DNA of 64,000 bases from positions 62,067,453 to 62,131,452 of the forward strand of contig NC_090021.1 of assembly GCF_037176765.1 (NCBI RefSeq). The letters run 5' to 3'. The translations under genes and the position numbers were made by a program. The DNA is from Anolis sagrei (taxonomy: Eukaryota > Chordata > Lepidosauria > Squamata > Anolidae). This document shows positions 53,901 to 63,556 of this stretch, piece by piece (positions within the stretch are counted from its first letter, which is position 1; the number at the start of each line of letters is the position of its first letter). The notes under the pieces were generated by a model. The model had not been told where the DNA came from. It saw nothing but the letters and a program-made list of their open reading frames with translations, and made no database searches.

Positions 53901-56900
53901 CTGATTTCAGAGGGTTGGGATCAGGAATCTTTGCTTTTATTACTATTCTACTTCAAGAAAACAATAAGCACATCAGTTTAAACATGATGTTGGCAAATGT
54001 GGCCAAAGTTTAATTCTTTATTCATGATGCTCCCAGCAGAAAAATATCACATCAAAGAAAAAATATGACTTTGAAGATATATTGGAGGAGAGGCGGCAGT
54101 CCAGTGACCTCAGATATGCCATGAAATGTTACACTCCTGTTGTTTATAAGGAACTTTCCCCATGCAAGCCAAGTGCTATTAAAACGGTTGTTCTGCAATC
54201 TGAGCAAGTTCAGTATGTCATCCGACATGTGAGTAGAAAGCTCTTGTCTGATCTTTCTAGGTAATGTATTTGTTGCTTCTTGTGGCTACTGATGGAAAAG
54301 TATTCTTGATAACAGCCAAATATTTATATCCTGTATAACACATTATGTTAGAATATTGGGTTTTAGGGGCAAATTCACAGGTAGCCTGCTGATATTGAGA
54401 GGCAACCGTATTTTGTCTTGAAACCTCATTGTAATGAAAATTACAAGATAATCTGCCTTACAAAAATGCTATCCATATATAACTAAATAATACATTTGTG
54501 GACTAAAGAGGATATTCTCCAAAGCTAATCTGGTTAGTTCTCTAAAGAGAATTCTTCTCCCATTGATATTAGTACAGTGACACTGTGCATCTCAGAGTCT
54601 TTGTAATGTCTTCTCTTCATTAGTGTTGTTCTCTCTCCCCCCCTCCCCTTAGCTTTCAAAAGAAACAGGTGAATCGCCTGACATTATACAAGAAGAAGCA
54701 GCAGAAATTCTTGATGAGATGGGACACAGCATGCATATGGGAGCTATACGTTTTTTTGCTTTCACACTGAGCAAAATATTTAAATGTCTCTTCAGGAGCA
54801 TTTGTGTGAATGAAGATGGCATGCAAAAAGTAAGTATATGTATGAATACGCACAGAAACAGCCAAAACTATATGCCAGTATGGTTGAGTGAATTTGTGTG
54901 ACTACTGAATGCATAAAAACTTGCTTCATGGATTATTCCTGAAATCACTTGTTGAGAACCTTTGGCATTATATTCCTATTCATAGTCATGTTCTTGTTCT
55001 ATTGATATTGCAGTCGCTGGGGAGTTTGTAGCTATTGTAGGTCTTTACTTCTGGCTATGGAAACAAGTGAATGGGATGAAAGATAAGAAGGTGTATAGGA
55101 AAGATAAAGTAGGAGTGCCTATTTCTTATCTATTTAACATTCGTGCACATATAAGGGTATGTGCAATCACTAGTGTGGAGTTGGAATAAATCCCAAAATC
55201 ACTGTAAAAATATATATAAGATAGCTAATCTCAGCATGCTCCCCTTCCTCCCATTTTGTTGTTTTTATAAGAAGTTATCAAATCTTCTCTTGCTTACAAT
55301 TTTAGTATTTTACTGTTATTTGAGATAGCAATATTTTTCACCTAAGAAAATTTACTTTTTTCCTCTAAACAAATATGCTGGAACTATTTATTTAAAGAAC
55401 AATATGGGAATCTAGAATTAACATTGTCATACTCACAGGGAACAAATCAAACTTTTCAGCCCCTTTCCTATAATTCAAGAGCCTGTGATAGTTTTGCCCA
55501 TATGAGACACTACAGTTGTTTTAATAGGTGGGGTTTTGTATATATATATATATAGGGGTTTTTTGTGTGTCAGGAACAACTTGAGAAACTGAAAGTTGTT
55601 TCTGGTGTCAGAGAATTGGCTGTCTGCAAAGACGTTGCTCAGGGGATGCCCGGATGTTTTACCATCCTGTGGGAGACTTCTCTCACAGGACCCTTGTAAC
55701 ACATGCTTCTCATGTGTTACAAAGACACATGAGAAGCTGGAGCTGACAGATGGGAGCTCACCCCGCTCCCTGGATTTGAACCGCTGACCTTTCGGTCAGC
55801 AATTCTGCAGGCACGGGTTTAACCCATTGTGCCTCCGGGGAAATTGTAGAAAGTAGTCTTAATAACTAACAGGAAGCCCTAATCTAACATGCCTCTTGGG
55901 TTTATGTCATGGTGTGCTAGATTGAAACCAGGGTCATTTTGAATAAAACTGTTCCTTCATTTATATTTAAAATTTGAAACTTTTTTATGGGATTACAAAA
56001 ATCAGATATGCTCTCCAAGCATTGTTGTCCAATATTGTGTTCATGCCTTAATATTAAAGGGTATTCTCTTTTAAAAATGTGTCTTCGCATGAATAGAAAG
56101 TCCAACTTTGTTTTAGGGGAACAGAGGTATACCTTGTCTTCAGAAGGTATAAACCAAAGTTAATCCTATTTTTTCTTTTTGCTTGTTCTGCAGCCTCTCT
56201 GTTCTCAAAATAGACTAAGTTTAAGGCTTCCTACATTTATGATGATCTTAGATGTAAGAGCTGAGTTGCCTTGTTTATCTATTTTATTATTGAGTCACAT
56301 CAGACTTATCAGAATATCACTTCACATCACTTCACATAATACATAAAAGTAATACTTAGTTGTGAATAGTGTGGGCCCTTTTTTGGTTTAAACTAATTCT
56401 TAGAAACATTACAATTTACTGTAAAAAATAAAAATAAATACATAAAGTTATAAACAAATGCAATAGAAATGTATGGGTATATCAGAAGTGTATCCCCTGA
56501 TGTCTGGTAATGACTGCAGACCTGGATTCTAAACAGAATTCTTCACATCGATATTCTGAATCGTGATAATATGCAGTTAAGCCTTGCCAAAAGCCAAGAT
56601 TTCAGGCCTTGCTGAATCTGTCATTATCACACTTCTTGTGCTTTCTTTTAAATTTCTGTTGCAATGACCTATGCAAAATCATGGGAATTTGGCCAGAGTA
56701 GGTCTTTTCAAGCCCAGCTGAAGTCTTACCTTTATACTCCTCATGTCGTGGTAAAGGTTTTTCTCAGCGTTGTGCTCAGCGTCACCATCCCAACCATTGG
56801 CTTTATTATGCAATGAGAGCTATAGTCCAACATGTTTAGTGGGCATTCAGTTGGAGAAGGTTATATTGTGTAGGCTTCATTTAGAATGGATGCATTTAAG

Positions 56901-59900
56901 AAGAAATACATTTCCCAACTTGTCTCCAAGGTTGATAATTCAGTTGTGACTTTAACAGAGAAAAGATGGCTAGTTGCTAAAGATATGGCTTGGATCTAGA
57001 TCAGTGTGAATTCCTGCTGTTTTCAAAATCGAGATAAAACACAATCATGTTTCTATTGTTAGTATTATTTCTTTGTTCTGGCTGTTAATCATAACTATTC
57101 TGATGATAAGACTTTTCACAAAAGTTAAGCCATATTAGTGTAGGTAATTTAAATTAGAAAGCTGATAAAAGGTTGATACTCTTATGGCCAGAACTCTCTG
57201 TTCTTAAAGTGTGGATTTCAATGCATTTAAGCATACATTTCCCTTCATACTTGTTTTTCTAGATCCTTTCACTTATCTTTGCTAAGGAAAAATGAAAAGA
57301 TCTGCAAATGAGTTTTAATTATGTGATAGACTTTCTAAAAAGGCCATTCAAAGGCCATGAATTTTGCAGTGGTAAATAATAGCTGTTCTTTGTTAGTTGC
57401 AACAGGCAATACAAGAACATCCAGTTGTCCTGCTTCCCAGTCATCGGAGCTACATAGATTTTCTCCTGTTATCTTATGTGCTGTACACCTATGACTTGGC
57501 TTTGCCTGTTATTGCCGCAGGAATAGGTAAATATGTCGTTCACAATTGATGTTGGTAACAGCTGGCAGAAGTTGAAATGGCCAATAAGGGTTTCAGTCAG
57601 AAATAGGATTGAAAGAGTTTCTTGCATGATTTTGTTGATATTTATTTAAAACATGTAGTCAATGCTTTTGTACAGGTGGGGGTTACAGAAGGTCTGACAA
57701 AACATTTCAAAAACAGTAGTTTACATGCACCTCTTGATTCCACAGCAGGAATGGAAATAACTTGTTTGAGGAAATTATGGTGTATTTCAATATCGAAAGC
57801 TTTGAATGAGATCATCCAAGTGGAGATATCTCAATCTCGTTTTCAAGATTTAATAAAATTTTGTCAGCTTTAATAACATTGGGATGCAAATGGTTGCATA
57901 TGTTCCCACAAGTTTATGTGTATTGATAAAACCTTGTAAAATACCAAAATATTTCTGTTCCTGAACACTTCCTGTAATTTCTGAGCCAAGTCTTTGCAAG
58001 GCTTTGTAAAACAAAGATTAGAACGAATGTCCATTTAAGACAGTGGCTCTCAACCTGTGGGTCCCCAGATGTTTTGGCCTTCAACTCCCAGAAATCCTAA
58101 ACTGGTAAACTGGCTGGGATTTCTGGGAGTTGTAAGTCAAAACACTTGGGGACCCACAGGTTGAGAACCACTGATTTAAGATGACTATTATGCAATTCAC
58201 TTTAACTGTTTGTGTAGTAGAAGTAGAAAATATAAGTAATGAGGATGTTCCATACTCATCCTCTGGAATCAGAAGATACAGACACAGAGAAGTCAGAGTT
58301 CCATGAATTTATAACTCCTTGTGATAGTGGCCTCTCTGAGCCCAAGGAACTGGAGGCTGACACCATTGAGGGAACTCCTTCCTTAGCAGGAGCTGGCAGA
58401 CACTGAGGACATGTTGTTATCTTTACAATTCCTCAAAGAAATAAAGGGAGCTTACCCTGATCCCAGAGTCTGTTAAATATGGGATGCTTACTCACTAGCA
58501 CCTGGTTTCTTGAGACAGCTGCCTATAAATCTCCCAGAAGCTTCATTGTTTCTCTTGATAACCGACAGTACTCTTTGGAATTAGTGTTTTCTTAGCCTTG
58601 GAATGACTGTGAATGAAGACTTCATTCAACTCCTTACCTATTTCATTTATCTGGATTTCCTGTAACAACTTCTGGACCAGTTGATAACCATCCTCTTACT
58701 GTTGAATCTGAACTGGACTATGCTCTTATGACCTGCCTTCTGGATCACTTAGGACATGTTGTTCCTGAAATGTTACAAAGACACATGGGATGTAGTCATT
58801 GGACATATCAAATACAAATGTTACTGCCATAATAACAGAAAGAAAAGATAATGACATGTCACACTTGTGAGAGGACATGACAATTGAAAAAGATAGAATT
58901 CATAATAATTGTTAGAGCCACCCCAAACTAGCCTTCTGCGGGAGCAAACTGTGCCAGCACGTCCATGAGGTCATGAGACTCCGCCTCTCTCTCCGCCCCT
59001 GTCTCCACCTCCTTCTCCATGCCAGCGTGGTTTTTCCTTTGCTAGGGCAGCATTGCCAGCGTACTCTCGTTATTGAATTCTGTCAACAACGAGAGTACGC
59101 TGGCAATGCTGCCCTAGCAAAGGAAATACCACGCTGGCACGGAGAAGGAGGCGGAGAGAGAGGCGGAGTCTCAAGACGTCATGGACGTGCTGGCACAGTT
59201 TGCTCCCACAGGAAGCTAGTTTGCGGCGGCTCTTACAAAATCCAATTCCCTGCCTAGACAGCTTTTCTGTCCCATCCCTGGAGTGTTTAGGATTGGTTGT
59301 GAACCATTTATCTAAAGGATGCCATTTTCAAGCCCTCCCCTCAGCAAGGTTGGAGGACAGTGTTGAGTGGGAGAGATAAATCACTACATTAATGGTTGGC
59401 TTGGAGTGTTCCAACCAAATACTGGTGTAAAAAATTGAAGAGAGGAGGGAGGAGTTGGGGAGCCTATAGTGGCTACAGTGGATGCACATTGGTGTTTCCA
59501 GGGCCACATGAAGCCTGCAGGCATATGTTGGTCACTCCTGGTTAGAATTTGCAAAATATGAATGTAGACTGGATTTTTTGTACAGTTATCTGTGATTTAT
59601 GCTTTGAGAACTTCTAATTTTTATTTTTAGTGTATTACCCAAACTGGGATTCCCCCAAAACAGTTTTTTTCTCCCTCCCTCCTGTTGGTCTCTGTGTGTG
59701 TTTCCTAATAAGCTAACTACAAATTTTAGAAACATTGATTGATTTTGCTATTCTGCTTCTGCATTTTTCCCAGATTTCTTAGGAATGAAAATTGTTGGTG
59801 AGTTGCTGAGAAAGTCAGGTGCCTTTTTTATGCGGCGTACATTTGGTGGGAATAAACTGTACTGGGCAGTGTTTGCTGAATATGTGAAAACTGTATTAAA

Positions 59901-62900
59901 GGTATATAAGTTAAAAATTTCTTCACTTTTATATTGGATTTTTGAGATTTGCTAGGTACAGAAGTTTTTAAAGCTAATATGAAATGCAAGTTTTTCTTGT
60001 AAATGTAAACTTTACTATTTTTTGCATTAGATTAATTTAATCATTTATTTTGCAAAAATGATTCTTTATTTTGACTTGCACAACTTCTGCTGTAAAATGA
60101 ATACTTTATGAGAAACAGCCATTTAACATGATTAAAAATTAATGAATATTGCTCTCTTGTTACAACTGTTAACTCTTTGTTGTCCTTTTGTCCTAAAGAA
60201 TGGGTATGCCCCTGTTGAGTTTTACCTTGAAGGAACAAGAAGTCGCACAGCAAAGACGTTGAATCCAAAATTTGGTATGTTCAGGAAGTTACAACTTTTG
60301 TAGAATTAAATGATTTAGAATAGCTAAACAGAAAATCAACATTGCACTTGGCACAAAGGACCCTGCTAGAAAAGCAATGCTTTTTGTTTAATTTTAAATT
60401 GAAAACGTTGCTTTAGTTTCATTTTTTTTAAAAAAAAAACTTTCTATTTTTCTTCCAGGCCTCCTCAATATTGTTATGGATCCTTTTCTTAAAAGGGAAG
60501 TGTTTGATATTTATCTTGTCCCAATCAGTATCAGCTACGAGAGAGTATTGGAAGAATCCCTTTATGCATGTGAACTATTAGGCGTCCCTAAACCAAAAGA
60601 ATCAACATCGGTAAGATGAAATATTGGACACTGTTCTGGGTTTAAAGTTTGTTTAGCCAAATTCACTGTGGCTTGTTTGGATATAATGCTAAAAAAGATG
60701 GTTTGTTTAAATATATGAACTTTGGATTGTGCACTTCCATTGCTCTTCCTGCAGTGCAGCTGCAAAGAGGAAATGTGAATATTTTAATTTTATTTTAGAT
60801 TCGCTTGGGTACCTGGCATTGCCCGGGTTATTTAAAAAAGTCATTTTTAAATTGTGCAAAATGCATAAGGTTGTGGGTGAACTGCAACTCACATCATGCC
60901 AGGTTAACCCCCTGAAATGCCATCAGTAGTTTGTTATGTTTGTTACGTTTGCTATGTTGGGTAAATTTGCTCTGGATGCATTATTGGTGGGATTCAGTGT
61001 GCTCTCTAGCTGTAGGGTAAACTTCAACTCCCATCAGTCCCCTCAAACCTCTCCAGTAGGTTTATTCATGGGGGTTGGGGGGGGGGGGGCAAATTTAGTC
61101 CAGGTCCATCATCAGTGGAGGTCACAGTTTCTCTGGTTGTGGGTGAACTGCAATTTCTGGAAAGGAAGGTCAGTTTCCCCCAAACTCCTTCAGTATTCAA
61201 ATTTGGGCATACCAGATATGCATGCCAAGTTTGGTCCAGATCCATCCTTGTTTGGGTTCACAATGCTCTCTGGGTGTAGATGAACTACAACTCCTATAAA
61301 TCCCTCCAAAGACTTCCAATGTGTTTTGTTGGTCATGGGGCTTCTACATGCCAAGTTAGTTCCAGGTCCATCATTGGTGGAGTTCAGTGTGCTCTTAGAT
61401 TGCAAGTGAACTATACACCACAGTGCCTTCAACTCCTATAAATCATGGTGAATTCTCCCCAAACCCCTCTAGTATGTTCAGTTGCTGATCAATTCCTCTG
61501 TATGCTGTGTGCCATAGAAAAGAATAGGAAAGGGTTAAGGGAGAGGCAGCGGACGGGGTCATGCAAATTCCACACTAATGGAGAAAGAAACTGGAATGTC
61601 TGTAGTGGAGGAAATAAATAAAATCTAGGATGAAATTGTCCCCGTCTGAAAGCCTTCACTTGGGTGGTGGGGAGTATGGTGTTTGTGGAGGATATTGGCT
61701 CTTGTACATGTTCATGGTACTCACTATAACCTGCAATCTCATTGGAGGGAGGGCCATTGGTTTCTCCTGAGTAGTGGGAGCTATACCTGTTTGTGGAAGC
61801 AGGAGTTTGTCTGTGTAAGTGGACACCCCAGCCATACACACATACACATTTTCACTTTTATTGTGTGTGGAGATTAACTACAAGTTTTCATGACATCTAA
61901 ATGCAGATAAAGTGGGTTGCTCTTAGCTCTGATTTGTTGAAATAAGCTCATTCCAAATCACAGTTTATAATGGAGGTTTATTTAAATTTCCTGGGAAGTA
62001 TCAAAGAGAGGGGAGGGAACATAGAAACCTTAGTCTTGGTGCTTTTTGTTCTCAAAATTGTAATCCACAATTTAGCACCTCATGTATAGGCAGACTGTGT
62101 ATCTAGAGTAATTTCTTCTGACATGCCACAGTTTATTTTCATTGAACAAAGAATGTTATTGTCAGTGTAAACGGGCTAGAATCCATAAATTATTCTAAAA
62201 GCCTCAGAAATAATGCTATTTGAAATGATGAAAAATATTAAATAGTTTTACTCATTAGCATGTATGTTTCTCACTCTTCTGCTGCATATACTTTAGTGAC
62301 TTCCCCCCATTTCTTTATGCTGTAGGGACTTTTGAAAGCCAGAAAAATTTTAAGTGAAGATTTTGGAAGTATTCACGTATATTTTGGACAGCCTTTATCA
62401 CTCAGAACATTGGCATCTGGGAGAATAAATAGATGTCCATTCAACTTGGTCCCAAGGTATTAAGTGTATGATTTTTTTCATATGGTTTATGACAGGGGTC
62501 CTCAAACCAAGGCCCGGGGGCCAGATACGGCCCTCCAAAGTCATTTACCCGGCCCTCGCTCAAGGTAAATCTAAGTCTGAAATGACTTGAAAGCACACAA
62601 CAACAACAACAATCCTATCTCATCAGCCAAAAGCAGACCCACACTTCCCACTGAAACACTAATAAGTTTATATTTGTTAAAAGTGTTATTCATTTTAATT
62701 ATTGTATTGTTTTTAAAGGGTTTTTTGCCCTACAAATAAGATATGTGCAGTGTGCACAGGAATCCATTCATGTTTTTCAAAATATAGTCTGGCCCTCCAA
62801 CAGTTTGAGGGACTGTGACCTGGCCCTCTGTTTAAAAAGTTTGAGGACCCTTGGTTTATGAGTAGAGCTATCATTTGGGTCAGAACCCTGCAAAGTGAGG

Positions 62901-63334
62901 TTTTTAAAAATGATTCTGTTTTACCTTCTTTTTGTAGAGAGTAAATCTGGATACAACACTAATTTTTTGACTGAAGCTCTGAAATCTGGGTTGTTCTACT
63001 TCTTTATCAATATTGCTCAGTACTTTAAACTGAAAATCAGTGATGCAAATAATATTTACATCAAAGCAACGCTTTTAGAATGCCTTTTCTCATTAGACTT
63101 TTCCTTTTAGGCATATTCCTCAAAAGCCATCTGAGGAAGTCCAGGAATTTGTCAGTGAAGTAGCCTATAAAATGGAGCTCCTTCAAATAGAAAACATGGT
63201 TCTGAGCCCATGGATATTAGTTGCAGTGGTTCTGCTTCAGAATTTACCAGCAATAGAACTTGAACTTCTGGTGGAAAAGACGCTTTGGCTGAAAAATATA
63301 ACTCAGACATTTGGAGGATTTCTTGACTGGCCTG
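47910..63334 (+). CDS. GNPAT: GNPAT, dihydroxyacetone-phosphate acyltransferase (5' nine exons, partial)
   Basis: Nine exons join in frame to residues 1-420 of a protein that is about 680 residues in human. The C-terminal part, with the expected PTS1 peroxisomal signal, lies past the window. GNPAT transfers a long-chain acyl group from acyl-CoA to dihydroxyacetone phosphate at the inner face of the peroxisomal membrane, the first step of plasmalogen and ether-lipid synthesis. The PlsB-type acyltransferase motifs are intact: HRSYID (H156-x4-D161), [11 protein letters not shown] (about 199-209), FYLEGTRSR (234-242) and VPISISY. R204 and R205 fall where human R210/R211 lie. The N-terminus [18 protein letters not shown] differs strongly from the Ser-rich human one, but exon 2 resumes [10 protein letters not shown]. 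Expression is probably from the shared CpG promoter. No inactivating change is seen. Confidence 0.97.
48270..48892 (-). mobile_element. CR1 3' end, unit 1, interrupted
   Basis: Begins ATAGAATCATAGAGTTGGAA and ends CTTGTTCTCCAGACCCTTGAT. A plus-oriented CR1 piece sits inside it (48603-48813). Without that piece it is about as long as unit 2. Confidence 0.85.
48603..48813 (+). mobile_element. CR1 3' end nested in the opposite orientation
   Basis: AGTCAGGAAGAACTTCCTAA to TTTGATTCTATGATTCTAT. Comparison with the uninterrupted text at 49215-49245 shows its boundaries. Confidence 0.85.
48893..49309 (-). mobile_element. CR1 3' end, unit 2 of a head-to-tail array
   Basis: Starts at the same joint (CCTTGATAGAATCATAGAAT) as unit 3, 417 bp away. 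Confidence 0.85.
49310..50330 (-). mobile_element. CR1 3' portion, unit 3, longest copy
   Basis: The minus strand encodes [60 protein letters not shown] and further 5' [20 protein letters not shown] with FADNTKLGG, where FADN replaces the usual FADD. The last 180 codons are one open frame, so this copy is younger than most. Confidence 0.9.
50270..50560 (-). mobile_element. Additional CR1 fragment
   Basis: Repeats the LEYCVQIW.. to [20 protein letters not shown] and [17 protein letters not shown] region upstream of unit 3. Confidence 0.8.
50565..51085 (+). mobile_element. L1 LINE ORF2 fragment
   Basis: Broken frames read [35 protein letters not shown] and [17 protein letters not shown], the L1 ORF2 region after the RT domain. 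In GNPAT intron 1. Confidence 0.7.
51320..51512 (-). mobile_element. CR1 3' end
   Basis: TTAGAATCATAGACTAATAG through CACTCCGAGGCAGAGTTCCA; older and more diverged than the array at 48270. Confidence 0.8.
51640..51938. mobile_element. Tigger-like (TcMar) MITE
   Basis: CATGTTGAGCATCATTTATC and AAGGGATGCTCAACCTG are inverted ends flanked by TA on both sides. The inside repeats GATTTTGGA motifs, as in Tigger-type MITEs. Confidence 0.75.
51939..52755. other. GNPAT intron 1, nothing recognised
   Basis: No supported feature. Confidence 0.4.
52760..53190 (+). mobile_element. LINE RT N-terminal fragment (L2-like)
   Basis: [20 protein letters not shown] and [18 protein letters not shown] resemble the PISIL..VLERVVASQLQ block of L2 reverse transcriptase. 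A 36-bp stretch is duplicated in tandem. Confidence 0.6.
53191..54036. other. GNPAT intron 1, mostly featureless
   Basis: Contains a small CR1 tail (about 53660-53705) and a C-run at 53752-53763. The end is the exon 2 acceptor region. Confidence 0.45.
54040..54228 (+). CDS. GNPAT: GNPAT coding exon 2
   Basis: Encodes [20 protein letters not shown] through [11 protein letters not shown], 63 codons, donor CAT/GTGAGT, phase 0. The acceptor is a tandem CAGCAG (54034-54039), so the exon may instead begin at 54037 and add one Gln. Confidence 0.92.
54653..54829 (+). CDS. GNPAT: GNPAT coding exon 3
   Basis: The acceptor is CTCCCCTTAG and the donor CAAAAA/GTAAGT. Fifty-nine codons, [20 protein letters not shown] through NEDGMQK, include [15 protein letters not shown]. 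Phase 0 on both sides. Confidence 0.95.
54830..55550. other. GNPAT intron 3, nothing recognised
   Basis: AT-rich, ending near a (TA)n tract at 55540-55552. Confidence 0.45.
55556..55845 (-). mobile_element. tRNA-derived SINE
   Basis: Starts GTGTGTCAGGAACAACTTGA and ends with the reversed B box GGATTTGAACCGCTGACC and A box TAACCCATTGTGCC. A 12-bp local inverted repeat (CTTCTCATGTGT) at 55706-55736 is extra to the family. Confidence 0.85.
55846..57396. other. GNPAT intron 3, nothing recognised
   Basis: About 1.5 kb of AT-rich DNA without supported features. Confidence 0.45.
57397..57526 (+). CDS. GNPAT: GNPAT coding exon 4 (catalytic HX4D motif)
   Basis: The acceptor is TTTGTTAG and the donor ATAG/GTAAAT, phase 1. 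It encodes [20 protein letters not shown] then [26 protein letters not shown] is the catalytic H-x4-D motif. Confidence 0.97.
58041..58173. mobile_element. SPIN-like hAT MITE with perfect target duplication
   Basis: CAGTGGCTCTCAACCTGTGG to CCACAGGTTGAGAACCACTG, palindromic, flanked by exact ATTTAAGA (58033-58040, 58174-58181). Same family as 38523-38641. Confidence 0.92.
58182..58908. other. GNPAT intron 4, unclassified
   Basis: Less AT-rich than its surroundings at 58250-58600. No family or frame recognised. Confidence 0.4.
58909..59238. repeat. Long GC-rich foldback (hairpin) element
   Basis: Two arms of about 160 bases are inverted copies with few mismatches: TTGTTAGAGCC.. with ..GGCTCTTACAA at the outside and GTACTCTCGTT with AACGAGAGTAC at the inside, around a loop of under 20 bases. 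No ORF and no clear target duplication. Probably a MITE. Confidence 0.88.
59774..59901 (+). CDS. GNPAT: GNPAT coding exon 5
   Basis: The acceptor TTTTCCCAG completes an Asp codon, giving [16 protein letters not shown] then [20 protein letters not shown] and YVKTVLK. The donor is AAG/GTATAT. It holds acyltransferase motif II with its two arginines. Confidence 0.97.
60199..60274 (+). CDS. GNPAT: GNPAT coding exon 6
   Basis: The acceptor is TCCTAAAG and the donor TTTG/GTATGT, phase 1. [20 protein letters not shown] then LNPKF contains the EGTR substrate-binding motif III. Confidence 0.97.
60459..60610 (+). CDS. GNPAT: GNPAT coding exon 7
   Basis: The acceptor is TTCTTCCAG and the donor [29 protein letters not shown] then [20 protein letters not shown] and [18 protein letters not shown] is acyltransferase motif IV. 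Confidence 0.96.
60800..61880 (+). repeat. Interspersed repeat with about 130-bp degenerate tandem units
   Basis: Four diverged copies of GTCCAGNTCCATCATTGGTGG.. GTGCTCT..TGTAGGTGAAC..CAACTCCTATAAATC occur near 60985, 61105, 61240 and 61370. A non-repeating part with AGGGTTAAGGGAGAGGCAGC follows. Family not named. Confidence 0.6.
62326..62456 (+). CDS. GNPAT: GNPAT coding exon 8
   Basis: The acceptor is ATGCTGTAG and the donor AAG/GTATTA, phase 2. [20 protein letters not shown] then [20 protein letters not shown] and LVP. It follows the human order of residues closely. Confidence 0.96.
62493..62853. mobile_element. hAT non-autonomous element with perfect target duplication
   Basis: Ends CAGGGGTCCTCAAACCAAGG and TTTGAGGACCCTTG; the 8-bp duplication GTTTATGA is exact (62485-62492, 62854-62861). 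Inside is CTGGCCCTCCAACAGTTTGA and no transposase. It sits 36 bp after the exon 8 donor. Confidence 0.9.
63111..63334 (+). CDS. GNPAT: GNPAT coding exon 9
   Basis: The acceptor is CCTTTTAG and the donor CCTG/GTATGC, phase 1. It runs from (R)[19 protein letters not shown] to FGGFLDWP and includes [15 protein letters not shown]. The next exon is outside the window. Confidence 0.95.
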
Positions 63335-63471
63335 GTATGCAGATAATATTGTACATAGATGTCTTTTTTTGAGGTCTGTTTTGGGGTGATGGAAAACTAG
63401 AACTGCTACTGTACAACTTTCTTTACACTGTTAAATTTTGACTTTCTTCTAACAATACATAATACTGGACC

Positions 63472-63556
63472 AGACATGGGCAAATTTTGGCCCGCCAGGT
63501 TTTTGGACTTCAACTCTCACAATTCCTAACACCTGGAGCGCCAGTGTTTGCCTATT
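63472..63556. mobile_element. hAT-like MITE fragment, 'GGGCAAA' family
   Basis: GACATGGGCAAATTTTGGCC and GGAGCGCCAGTGTTTGCC, diverged relative of 47233-47342, in GNPAT intron 9. Confidence 0.65.
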
